Of a stretch of 64,000 bases of DNA, positions 41,855 through 50,392 are shown in pieces. This stretch comes from Pseudonocardia sp. ICBG1293. Lineage in GTDB: Bacteria > Actinomycetota > Actinomycetes > Mycobacteriales > Pseudonocardiaceae. The stretch is taken from contig NZ_JAHLEL010000085.1 in the NCBI RefSeq assembly GCF_020131355.1, forward strand, positions 124,001 to 188,000, in the 5' to 3' direction. The notes beneath the pieces are model-generated. The model searched no databases. It was not told the DNA's origin and saw nothing but the letters and a program-made list of their open reading frames with translations. The translations under genes and the position numbers were made by a program. Within the stretch, counting starts at the first letter, position 1. The number at the start of each line of letters is the position of its first letter.

Positions 41855-42663
41855 CCCTGTCCGGAGAACGGCTGACCCTGGGCCACCACCCGGGGCAGGT
41901 CGTGATCGACGACCAGTCCGTGACCGTCCCGGCGTCGCGGATCACCGCCATCGTCGGGCCGAACGCCTCGGGCAAGTCCACCCTGCTGCGCGGGCTCGCC
42001 GGTCTGCTGCGTCCCGCCGCGGGACGCGTCCTGCTCGACGGTGCCGAGATCGCGCGGCTCCCGGCGACCGACCTCGCCCGCCGGCTCGGGGTGCTCCCGC
42101 AGCAGCCGACGACCCCGGACGGCATCACCGTCGGTGACCTCGTCGGACGGGGACGCCATCCCCACCAGCGCTGGTTCCGCCAGTGGTCGGCCGAGGACGA
42201 GGCCGCCGTCGGCGCGGCGCTGGCGGCGACCGGACTGACCGGGCTGGCCGACCGGCCGGCCACCGAGCTCTCCGGCGGGCAGCGGCAGCGGGCCTGGATC
42301 GCGCTGGTGCTGGCCCAGGGGCCCGGCACGATGCTGCTCGACGAGCCGACCACCTTCCTCGACCTCGCCCACCAGCTCGACGTGCTGGACCTGCTCCGCG
42401 CGGTCAACGCCGAGCAGGACCGCACGGTCGTGATGGTGCTGCACGACCTGGAGCTCGCCGCCCGCTACGCCCACCATCTGATCGCCGTGCGGGACGGGCG
42501 GATCGTCGCGGAGGGGGTACCCTCCGCCGTCGTGACCGAGGAGCTCGTCTCCTCGGTGTTCGGGGTGGACGCGCTGGTGACGCCGGACCCACTCACCGGG
42601 ACCCCGCTGGTCCTGCCCCGCCCACGAGGTCGTCGCCCCGGACCGGGTGCTCGGCCGACGTAG
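41851..42663 (+). CDS. FecE/BtuD-type ABC ATPase
   Basis: The 270-residue ATPase has Walker A GPNASGKST, signature LSGGQRQRAWIALVLAQ, Walker B MLLDEPTTFLDLAHQ and the switch His in VLHDLELAARY, as in siderophore and cobalamin importers. ATG 41851 overlaps the permease stop. A strong hairpin follows the stop. Confidence 0.93.
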   Translation: MTLSGERLTLGHHPGQVVIDDQSVTVPASRITAIVGPNASGKSTLLRGLAGLLRPAAGRVLLDGAEIARLPATDLARRLGVLPQQPTTPDGITVGDLVGRGRHPHQRWFRQWSAEDEAAVGAALAATGLTGLADRPATELSGGQRQRAWIALVLAQGPGTMLLDEPTTFLDLAHQLDVLDLLRAVNAEQDRTVVMVLHDLELAARYAHHLIAVRDGRIVAEGVPSAVVTEELVSSVFGVDALVTPDPLTGTPLVLPRPRGRRPGPGARPT

Positions 42664-42672
42664 TGCGCGACC

Positions 42673-42698
42673 GCCGCCGGGCCGCTCAGCCCGGCGGC
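42673..42698. terminator. Bidirectional terminator hairpin
   Basis: GCCGCCGGGC, a 6-base loop and GCCCGGCGGC form a perfect 10-bp stem between the convergent ABC ATPase and eutC genes, overlapping the eutC stop region. Confidence 0.65.
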
Positions 42699-43405
42699 AG
42701 CGCCGGGTCCGCCTTGAGCGCGACCCCGGACAGCTTCAGCCGTCGCGCCTCGCTCATCAGCAGCGCCAGCGTCGTCGCCGCGGCGGCGTAGCCGGTGCCG
42801 TGCGGCGGCCGGACGTTGGAGATGCAGTTGCGTTCGGAGTCGCGGCGGCCCCGGCGGGCGTCGTAGGTGAAGTACAGCCCCAGCGAGTCCACCGAGCTCA
42901 TCCCCGGCCGCTCCCCGACGAGCACCACGACGTGCCGCGCACCGACCGCGGTCGCGACCTCGTCACCGAGCGCGACCCGGGCCTGGGTGGCGACGACCAC
43001 CGGTGCCACCCGCCACCCGTCGAGCCGCTCCAGGATCGCGGCGAGCATCCCCGGGGCGTGTTCGGCGACCGCCCGCGGCGACAACCCGTCGGCGACCACG
43101 AGCACCACGTCGTGGTCGCCCCGGGGCAGCTCGGTGTCCGCGGCGAGGCGGCGGCCCAGGTCGGGCCGGGTCAGGTACTCGGTGCGATCACCCGGGGCGC
43201 CGGCGGCCCGCAGCGTCGACACCCCCAGCGCCGCGATCCGCTCGGTGAGCGCGTCCACGTCGAGCGGGGTGTGCACGGCGTCGCGGGCGGCCGCGTGCGC
43301 GGCGCGCAGCTCCAGCAGCCGCGCGGTCGGCAGGGCGTCCCCGGCGCGGCCGAGCGCCACCCGGGCCCGGGTGGAGGCGCGCAGCACGTCGAGCGGGTCG
43401 CTCAC
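42686..43405 (-). CDS. eutC: Ethanolamine ammonia-lyase small subunit
   Basis: The 239-residue EutC has TRARVALGRAGDALPT, DHDVVLVVADGLSPRAVAEHA, VGERPGMSSVDSLGLYFTYD and DSERNCISNVRPPHGTGYA, all typical. It helps bind adenosylcobalamin. With EutB it converts ethanolamine to acetaldehyde and ammonia. GTG 43405 overlaps the eutB stop. Length is complete. Confidence 0.95.
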   Translation of the reverse strand: MSDPLDVLRASTRARVALGRAGDALPTARLLELRAAHAAARDAVHTPLDVDALTERIAALGVSTLRAAGAPGDRTEYLTRPDLGRRLAADTELPRGDHDVVLVVADGLSPRAVAEHAPGMLAAILERLDGWRVAPVVVATQARVALGDEVATAVGARHVVVLVGERPGMSSVDSLGLYFTYDARRGRRDSERNCISNVRPPHGTGYAAAATTLALLMSEARRLKLSGVALKADPALPPG

Positions 43406-44778
43406 CGGACACCCGCCGTCAGGGTCCGGACGGCGCCCGCGGGCAGGTCGCGCAGCCGCCCCTCGCCGTCGAGCATGTCCATCGTGGTCAGCCACGCCTC
43501 GAACTCCGGGGCGGGCCGCAGGCCCAGCACCTGGCGGGCGTAGAGCGCGTCGTGGAAGGACAGCGACTGGTAGTGCAGCATCACGTCGTCGCCCCCGGGC
43601 ACACAGATGACGAACGAGCAGCCCGCCGCGCCCAGCAGCGTGAGCAGCGCGTCGGTGTCGTCGGCGTCGGCCTCGGCGTGGTTGGTGTAGCAGACGTCGA
43701 CACCCATCGGGGCGCCCAGCAGCTTCCCGCACACGTGGTCCTCCAGCCCGGCGCGGGTGATCTGCTTGCCGTCGTACAGGTACTCCGGCCCGATGAACCC
43801 GACGACCGTGTTGACCAGGAGCGGGTCGAAGGCGCGGGCGACGGCGTACGCCCTGGCCTCCAGGGTCTGCTGGTCGACGCCGTGGTGGGCGTCGGCGGAC
43901 AGCGCGGAGCCCTGACCGGTCTCGAAGTACATGCAGTTCGTGCCGACGGTGCCCCGGTCCAGCGACCGCGCGGCCTCGTGCGCCTCGCGCAGCATCGCCA
44001 GGGTCACCCCGAACCCGGTGTTGGCGGCCTCGGTGCCGGCGACGGACTGGAACACCAGGTCCACCGGGGCACCGCGCTCCATGATCTCGATCGAGGTCGT
44101 GACGTGGGCGAGCACGCAGGACTGGGTGGGGATGTCGTAGCGGGTGCGCACCTCGTCGATCAGGTGCAGCAGGTCGGTGGTGCGCTGCGGCGAGTCCGTC
44201 GCCGGGTTGATGCCGATGACGGCGTCGCCACAGCCGAGCAGCAGCCCGTCCACGATCGACGCGGTCACCCCCGCGGGATCGTCGGTGGGGTGGTTGGGCT
44301 GCAACCGCGTCGCCATCGTGCCGGGCAGCCCGACCGTCGAGCGGAACGCGGTGACGACCGGGGTGCGCCGACCGACGGCGATCAGGTCCTGCAGCCGCAT
44401 GAGCTTCGAGGTCGCCGCGACCATCTCGGGGGTCAGCCCGGGGGCGAGCGCGGTGGTGTCGGTGGTGGGGTCGAGCAGGTGCTCGCGGAAACCGCCGACG
44501 GTCATCGACGCGACCGGGGCGAACGCCTCGGGGTCGTGCGAGTCGACGATCAGGCGGGTCACCTCGTCGTCCTCGTAGGGGACGACCTGCTCGTCGAGGA
44601 AGGTGGCGAGCGGCAGGTCGGCCAGGACCGTCTGGGCGGCGACGCGTTCCTGCTCCGACCGGGCCGCGACCCCGGCGAGCACGTCCCCGGAGCGTTCCGG
44701 GGTGGCCGCGGCCAGCAGCGCCCGGAGGTCGGCGAACTCGTGGGTGTGCCCACCGAGGGTGGCTCTGCGGGTGGTCAC
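43402..44778 (-). CDS. eutB: Ethanolamine ammonia-lyase large subunit
   Basis: The 458-residue EutB forms the TIM-barrel active site. It contains RLQPNHPTDDPAGV, GCGDAVIGINPATDS, GTEAANTGFGVTLAMLREA, NCMYFETGQGSALSADAHHG and GFIGPEYLYDG, with the conserved Glu and Arg residues of the substrate pocket. It needs adenosylcobalamin. GTG 44778 overlaps the permease stop, so permease-eutB-eutC form one coupled operon. No microcompartment genes are seen, as is usual in actinobacteria. Confidence 0.95.
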   Translation of the reverse strand: MTTRRATLGGHTHEFADLRALLAAATPERSGDVLAGVAARSEQERVAAQTVLADLPLATFLDEQVVPYEDDEVTRLIVDSHDPEAFAPVASMTVGGFREHLLDPTTDTTALAPGLTPEMVAATSKLMRLQDLIAVGRRTPVVTAFRSTVGLPGTMATRLQPNHPTDDPAGVTASIVDGLLLGCGDAVIGINPATDSPQRTTDLLHLIDEVRTRYDIPTQSCVLAHVTTSIEIMERGAPVDLVFQSVAGTEAANTGFGVTLAMLREAHEAARSLDRGTVGTNCMYFETGQGSALSADAHHGVDQQTLEARAYAVARAFDPLLVNTVVGFIGPEYLYDGKQITRAGLEDHVCGKLLGAPMGVDVCYTNHAEADADDTDALLTLLGAAGCSFVICVPGGDDVMLHYQSLSFHDALYARQVLGLRPAPEFEAWLTTMDMLDGEGRLRDLPAGAVRTLTAGVR

Positions 44779-45884
44779 GTCAGCTCGGCCTCCGCCTGTG
44801 CCAGCGCCGCGAACTCCTCGTCGGGGGCCGCGGCGACCAGGTGGTGTCGTGAGTAGAGCGCGAAGTACAGCATGAACAGGGCGAAGGCGCCGAGGGTCGC
44901 CCCCGCCGCGACCGGGTCGACGAGGAACGTCGCGATCACCGCGAGCACCGCGACGACCAGCGCGAACCCGGTCGTGACGACCCCGCCGGGGGTCCGGTAC
45001 GGCCGCGGCATCTCCGGTGCGGTGCGGCGCAGCACGATGTGGCTGACCATCATCAGCACGTAGGACAGCGCGGCCCCGAACACCGCCATGTTCAGCAGCA
45101 CGTCGCCCTGCCCGGTCAGCGAGAGCAGGAAGCCCACCGCGCCCGGGACGATCAGGGCGAGTGTGGGCGCCTTGCGGCCGTTGGTCACCGACAGCACCCG
45201 CGGCAGGTACCCGGCGCGCGAGAGCGCGAAGGTCTGCCGGGAGTAGGCGTAGATGATCGAGAAGAACCTGGCGACGAGCCCGGCCAGCCCGACGTAGTTG
45301 ACGACGACGCCCGCGGTCGACCCGCCGAGCGCCTCGACGGGCGGGTTGCCCGACTCCGACAGCGCCTGCGCGCCGAGCGCCCCGGTCGCCAGCACCAGCA
45401 CCAGCGCGTCGGTGACCAGCAGGACCAGCATCGCCGCGACGATGCCGCGGGGCACGTTCCGCTCGGGGTCCCGCGCCTCCTCCGCGGCCAGCGGCACGCC
45501 CTCCAGGGCGAGGAAGAACCAGATCGCGAACGGCACCGCCGACCAGATCCCGAGGTAGCCGAACGGCAGGAACGACGAGGCTCCCGCGGCGTCGGTCGGC
45601 GGGATGTCGACGAGGTTGCCCGCGTCGAACAGCGGCACCGCGGCGACGGCGAAGATCAGCAAACCCAGAACGGCGACCGTGGTGATCACGAACATGACCT
45701 TGAGCGCCTCGCCGACGCCGGCGACCAGCAGCCCGCCGAACCCGCCCTGGGCGAGGCCGAAGTTCCACCCGGAGTAGTCGCCGGAGATGACGTAGCTGAC
45801 GCCGAGCCCGGCGAGCAGGACCCAGCCCGCCGCCCCGGTCCGCAGTCGGCGTCGCTGCAGGTAGTCCGACGGATCCTGGGCCAT
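44775..45884 (-). CDS. Ethanolamine permease (EAT, APC family) with internal deletion
   Basis: ATG 45884 follows GGAGGAC. The protein is 369 residues, against roughly 460-480 for the family. The N-terminus SGDYSGWNFGLAQGGFGGLLVA, which leads into helix 2, is fused directly to GVGEALKVMFVITTVAVLG, which normally follows helix 4-5. About 95 residues, containing the conserved AELSAALPTAGG-type region, are missing with the frame kept. The rest (FALEGVPLAAEEARDPERN, RQTFALSRAGYLP) is normal. It probably cannot transport. Confidence 0.85.
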   Translation of the reverse strand: MAQDPSDYLQRRRLRTGAAGWVLLAGLGVSYVISGDYSGWNFGLAQGGFGGLLVAGVGEALKVMFVITTVAVLGLLIFAVAAVPLFDAGNLVDIPPTDAAGASSFLPFGYLGIWSAVPFAIWFFLALEGVPLAAEEARDPERNVPRGIVAAMLVLLVTDALVLVLATGALGAQALSESGNPPVEALGGSTAGVVVNYVGLAGLVARFFSIIYAYSRQTFALSRAGYLPRVLSVTNGRKAPTLALIVPGAVGFLLSLTGQGDVLLNMAVFGAALSYVLMMVSHIVLRRTAPEMPRPYRTPGGVVTTGFALVVAVLAVIATFLVDPVAAGATLGAFALFMLYFALYSRHHLVAAAPDEEFAALAQAEAELT

Positions 45885-45995
45885 GTCGTCCTCCTGGGGC
45901 GTGTCCGCACCGGCGGGGACCGCCGGGTGTGGGGACAAGCTAGGGAGTGCGGGCCGGACGCGGGTAGGGCCGCGCGGGGTAACCGTGTGAGGAGT

Positions 45996-46025
45996 GTGTG
46001 TCGGCGGACCGGTCCGCCGACACAC
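45996..46025. terminator. Perfect 30-bp palindrome, possible terminator or operator
   Basis: GTGTGTCGGCGGACC is followed directly by its exact inverse complement, with no loop. Outer arms CGTGTGA (45984) and TCACACG (46032) also pair. It lies between the macA-like 3' end and the eut permease 5' end, both on the minus strand, so it could end the exporter transcript or control eut. Confidence 0.5.
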
Positions 46026-46093
46026 GGCCGTCACACGGGGCGGGTGGGCAGCTGCCCGGCCGCCGTCCCGCCGGGGTGCGCGGGCCCCGGCGC

Positions 46094-47748
46094 TCAGCCG
46101 CCCCCGGGCCCGCCCGACCCGCCGGGCCCTCCCGGGCTCGCCTCGACGGTGGCCTGCGGCAGCAGGACCTGCTGGCCGTCGTCGAGGCCGGAGCGGACCT
46201 CGGTGAACTGGTCGCCGGCCAGGCCGGCCTCGAACTGCCGGGTCACCGCGGCACCGTCCTCACCGGGCACGTCGACGGCCGAGCGGCCACCCTCCTGGCG
46301 CACGGCGGTGTTGGGCACCCGCAGCACGCCGTTGCGGGACTCGGTGCGCACGTCGGCCTGCGCGGTCTGGCCGTCGCGCAGCTGCGGGTCGGTGCGGTTC
46401 AGCACCACCGTGGCGTAGTAGCTCACGACCCCCGACAGCTGCGTCCGGTCGGTGCGACGGCCACGACGGTCGCCGGCAGGCTCACCCCGGGCAGCGCGTC
46501 GACCGTGACGTCGACGGTCTGGTTGGGCGCGACCCGCGCGGCGTCGCTCTCCTCGAACGGGACGACCAGCTGGTAGGTCTGCAGGTCGTTGAGGGTGAGG
46601 AACGGTGCCCCGCCGGCCGCGGACGCGCCGCCCCCGGAGGCTCCGGCGGCACCCGACGCCGCGGACGCCGACCCGACCGCATCGGGGATCCGGGCGTCGG
46701 TGCCCGGGGCGAGGGCGGTGGCGGCGCTCGCCGCGGGGACGACGTCCCCGACCGCGCCGTTGATCGCGGACACGGTGCCGGCGACCGGGGCGCGCAACAG
46801 GGTGTCGTCGAGGGCGCGCCGGGCGTCGGCGAGGGTGTTGCGGGCGTCGGCGACCACGGCGTCCTGCACCGCGACGTCGGCCGGCGCGTCGTTGTTCGCC
46901 CCGGTGAGCTGGGAGCGCGCGTCGGACACCGCACCCTCGGCGTTGGCGATCGAGACCCGGCCGGAGGCGGCACCGGTGTCGCGGGTGCCCTGCGCCTGCG
47001 CCAGCGCCGTCTGCGAGGCGATGACCTGGCCCTTCGCGGTGGCGACGGCCTGCTCGTCGGCGGTGACGGCGGTGCAGGCCGGGTCGGCGGTCGGGGTGCC
47101 GAGGCCGGATCCGCCCGAGGCCGGGGACCCGCCGGACAGCCCGCCGAGCAGTCCGCCACCGGAGGACGGCTCGGGGGTGGGCTCGGGGGTGGCCGTCGTA
47201 CCGGTGCCGCCGGAGCGCTTGCAGGCCCGCCGGTCGGTCTCGAGCTGGTCCTGGGCCGCGGCGAGCTGCTTGCGGTCGAACCCGAGCTGGACCTCCGCCC
47301 GCTCGACGGCGGTGTCGTTCGCCGCGTCCTGCGCGCCGACCTGGTCGCGGGTCGCGGCCAGCACCGACTCGGCCGAGGCCAGCGACGCCTGCGCGGCCTC
47401 GACGGTGTTCGCACCGGTCAGCTTGCCCAGCGACGCCTGTTGCTGGTCCAGCCCCGCCTGCGCGGCGGCGACCTGGGACAGGGCCTCGGCGTCGTCGAGC
47501 CGGGCCAGCGGCTGCCCGGCGGCGACGGTCTCGCCGACCTCCACGAGTAGCTCGGTGACCCGGCCGCCGTCGGTGAACCCCAGGTTCTGCTGTGTGATCG
47601 ACACCAGCGAGCCCGACGCCGACACCCCGGTCGAGACCACACCCCGGTCGACGACGGCCGTCGGCGGCGGTTGCTCCGCGCCGGTGCAGGCCGTGAGGCC
47701 GACGAGTCCGGTGAGCAGCAGGCTGCCCGCGAGTCGCAGTCGGGTCAT
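46094..47748 (-). pseudogene. MacA/HlyD-type efflux adaptor lipoprotein, frameshifted
   Basis: The first frame (47748-46423) encodes a signal peptide with lipobox LTAC, a lipoyl-like hairpin, long coiled coils and the barrel domain PFLTLNDLQTYQLVVPF. It shifts after AVAPTG into RSCRGS and a stop. The rest of the family sequence (SYYATVVLNRTDPQLRDGQ and VPNTAVRQEGG) is in another frame at 46426-46094. Adding one G to the GG near 46456 restores TGTQLSGVVSYYATV. So one base is missing, by mutation or sequence error. It belongs with the ABC genes downstream. Confidence 0.85.
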
Positions 47749-47766
47749 GGGGAGCTCCTCAGCTGC

Positions 47767-48987
47767 TCACTGGTGCCGCAGGGCGTCGATGGGCCGCATG
47801 CGTGCGGCCCGGTTGGCGGGGAAACCGCCCGCGAGCAGACCGATCAGCAGGCTCACCCCGAAGGCGAGCACCACCGATCCGGCCGACACCGACGGGGCGG
47901 GGAAGTCCGGGACGAGGCGGGGCAGGACGACCCCGGCCAGCGTGGACACGCCGACACCGAGCAGGATGCCGATGATCCCGCCGATGCCGGTCAGGACCAT
48001 CGCCTCGATGAGGAACTGCTGCAGGATCGACCGTCGGCGCGCGCCGATGGCCTTGCGGATGCCGATCTCACGGGTCCGCTCGGTCACCGTCACCAGCATG
48101 ATGTTGGCGACGCCGATGCTGCCGACCAGCAGCGAGATCCCCGCGACGGCCGCCACGAAGATCGTCACGAAGCTCAGGACCTGCGAGGACTGGTCGAGCA
48201 GGCTCTGCAGGGCGGTGACGGTGTAGTCGCGGTCCTGCGGGTCGTCGATGCGGTGCCGGTCGTCGAGCACCGTGGTGACCTGCTCGACCGCCTGCGGCAC
48301 CGCGTCGGTGGAGACGGCACGCACGGTGACCTGGTCGACGACGTCACCACCGCCGGTCAGGTAGGCCCGCGCGGCCCCCAGCGGCATGACGGCGATGTCG
48401 TCCTGCTGACCGTTGGGGGAGAGCACCCCGATCACCCGGAACGAGGTGCGGCCGATGCGCACCTCGGATCCCAGCGCGTCCCCGGCACGGCCACCGAACA
48501 GCGTGGCGACCGGGTTCGGGCCGAGCACGACGACCTTGGCCCGGGCGGTGGCCTGGCGGTCGTCGAAGAACGACCCGACGACGAGCTCGCGGTTGGTGAT
48601 GTCGAGGTAGTCGGCGTCGGCACCGGTGACGCCGCTGCGGACGGTCCCGACGCCCGCCAGCTGCAGCTGCGCCGACCCGGTCACCGTCGGGCTGACCGAG
48701 GCGACCGCCGGGGCCGAGCTCCGGTCGCGCAGGGCCCGGACGTCGGCGTCGGTGAGGTCGCGCGGGCTGCCGCTGCCGCTGATGCCGCCGCGGTCCGGGG
48801 TGATCTGGATCTGGTTGGCGAGCGGGCCGAACGCGTCGGCGACGAAACGCTGCAGGCCGTTGCCGAACGCCACCAGCACGATCACCGCGGCGACCCCGAT
48901 GATGATCCCGAGCATGGTGAGCAACGACCGCAGCGGGCCGGCCCGCAGGCCCCGGACCGCGATCCGTGCGGACTCCCAGATGGTCAT
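47767..48987 (-). CDS. MacB-like ABC permease (FtsX domain)
   Basis: The 406-residue protein has one N-terminal helix (LTMLGIIIGVAAVIVLVAF), a large extracytoplasmic domain of about 220 residues, and three C-terminal helices around SLLVGSIGVANIMLVTVTERTREIG and IRKAIGARRRSILQQF. The layout is that of MacB without its ATPase domain. It would export a peptide, lipid or drug by mechanotransmission together with the adaptor and ATPase. ATG 48987 overlaps the ATPase stop. Confidence 0.92.
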   Translation of the reverse strand: MTIWESARIAVRGLRAGPLRSLLTMLGIIIGVAAVIVLVAFGNGLQRFVADAFGPLANQIQITPDRGGISGSGSPRDLTDADVRALRDRSSAPAVASVSPTVTGSAQLQLAGVGTVRSGVTGADADYLDITNRELVVGSFFDDRQATARAKVVVLGPNPVATLFGGRAGDALGSEVRIGRTSFRVIGVLSPNGQQDDIAVMPLGAARAYLTGGGDVVDQVTVRAVSTDAVPQAVEQVTTVLDDRHRIDDPQDRDYTVTALQSLLDQSSQVLSFVTIFVAAVAGISLLVGSIGVANIMLVTVTERTREIGIRKAIGARRRSILQQFLIEAMVLTGIGGIIGILLGVGVSTLAGVVLPRLVPDFPAPSVSAGSVVLAFGVSLLIGLLAGGFPANRAARMRPIDALRHQ

Positions 48988-49652
48988 CGGCGCTCGTCGC
49001 TCACGATCCGGCCGTCGCGCAGGGTCACGACCCGCTTGGCGAACTCGGCGACCTCCGGCTCGTGGGTGATCAGCACGACCGTGCGGCCGGACTCGTTCAG
49101 CTCCACGAACAGGTTCATGACGTCGGTGGTCGAGGTGGTGTCGAGGTTCCCCGTCGGCTCGTCGGCCAGGATCATCGACGGGTCGGTGACCAGCGCGCGG
49201 GCCACCGCGACCCGCTGCTGCTGGCCGCCGGAGAGTTCGTTCGGCCGGTGGTCGCCGCGGTCGGCCAGCCCGACCCGCTCCAGCGCGCGCCGCGCCCGGC
49301 CCCGGCGGTCGCGCCCGCCGGCGTAGACCAGCGGCAGCTCCACGTTGGCCAGCGCCGAGGTGCGCGGCAGCAGATTGAAGGACTGGAACACGAAACCGAT
49401 CTTCTGCAGCCGGATGTCGGCGAGCCGGTTGTCCGACATCCGGCCGACGTCGATGCCGTCGAGCCGGTACGCGCCCGAACTCGGTACGTCGAGACAACCG
49501 AGGATGTTCATCATCGTGGACTTGCCGGATCCGGACGGACCCATGATCGCGACCAGGTCGCCGTCCTCGACGCGCAGGTCCACGGTGTCGAGCGCACGCA
49601 ACTCCAGGTCACCGGTGCGGTAGACCTTGGAGACCCCCTCCAGCTCGATCAC
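48984..49652 (-). CDS. MacB/LolD-type ABC ATPase
   Basis: The ATPase has Walker A GPSGSGKST, Q-loop FQSFNLLPRTSAL, signature LSGGQQQRVAVARAL, Walker B ILADEPTGNLD and the switch His in ITHEPEVA. GTG 49652 gives VIELEGVSKVY, the usual family beginning, about 222 residues. An in-frame ATG at 49766 would add 38 nonconserved residues, so the start is uncertain. It works with the permease downstream. Confidence 0.92.
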   Translation of the reverse strand: MIELEGVSKVYRTGDLELRALDTVDLRVEDGDLVAIMGPSGSGKSTMMNILGCLDVPSSGAYRLDGIDVGRMSDNRLADIRLQKIGFVFQSFNLLPRTSALANVELPLVYAGGRDRRGRARRALERVGLADRGDHRPNELSGGQQQRVAVARALVTDPSMILADEPTGNLDTTSTTDVMNLFVELNESGRTVVLITHEPEVAEFAKRVVTLRDGRIVSDERR

Positions 49653-49936
49653 GATTTCGGAGACTACGCACGGCGCATTTCTCCGAATTCGTCGGGTGGA
49701 CAACGGGAATGGTCCGGAGAAACGGGATGTCACTCGTTCGAGTGAATACTGGCGCGACGTCGTCACCTGAGAGTCGTCGATCAGTTAATGCGCCGTCGCG
49801 GCCCGGCGGGGGCACGAGCCGGTGTGTCGCCGCCCGGAGGGCACGCGGAATTCGTGACCACGTCGTGACCGTTCCCGCCGCGGGTGCGCTCCGGCCCGTC
49901 CGGCTACGGTGCTGCGGACCGACGCCGGGAGGCCGC
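49653..49936. other. Divergent intergenic region
   Basis: A 280-bp gap between the minus-strand ABC ATPase and the plus-strand MarR gene. It is less GC-rich at 49670-49790 (for example GATCAGTTAATGCG at 49778), so it probably holds both promoters. No clear palindrome or box pair was found. Confidence 0.35.
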
Positions 49937-50392
49937 ATGAGCGAGGAACGACACCTGCTGGACGGACTCGCCGGCCCCACCGTCGCCCTCGAGGCGGTGA
50001 ACCGGGCCACCTACGAGTTCACCGGCAGGCAGGCCCGGCGTGCGGGCCTGCACACCACCGACCTCTGGGCGTTGCGGCTGCTCGACGTGCACGGTTCCCT
50101 CGGCGCGACCGAGCTGGCCCGGCACCTCGACCTGCGGCCCGCCTCGACCACCGCGCTGATCGACCGGCTCGTCGCCGCCGGCCACCTGGAGCGGGTGCCC
50201 GACCCGCGCGACCGCCGCCGGGTCACCGTGCGCTCGCGGGAGGACTCCTTCCGCGAGCGGCTCGCCCAGTGGGAGCCGGCCGTCCGGGCCCTCGACGCCG
50301 TCGCCCGCCGCCTCCCCGCCGACGACCGCGCGGTCGTCGAGCGCTACCTGCGCGAGGTCGTCTCCACCCTCGACGAGCTCGGTGCCGGGTAG
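49937..50392 (+). CDS. MarR-family regulator
   Basis: The 151-residue winged-helix protein has LWALRLLDVHGSLGATELARHL, RPASTTALIDRLVAAGHLERV and the wing PDPRDRRRVTV, the MarR signature with its DxRxxR wing. ATG 49937 follows GGGAGG. It is convergent with the FAD monooxygenase (49-bp overlap), which it probably regulates, possibly along with the ABC exporter. Confidence 0.9.
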   Translation: MSEERHLLDGLAGPTVALEAVNRATYEFTGRQARRAGLHTTDLWALRLLDVHGSLGATELARHLDLRPASTTALIDRLVAAGHLERVPDPRDRRRVTVRSREDSFRERLAQWEPAVRALDAVARRLPADDRAVVERYLREVVSTLDELGAG

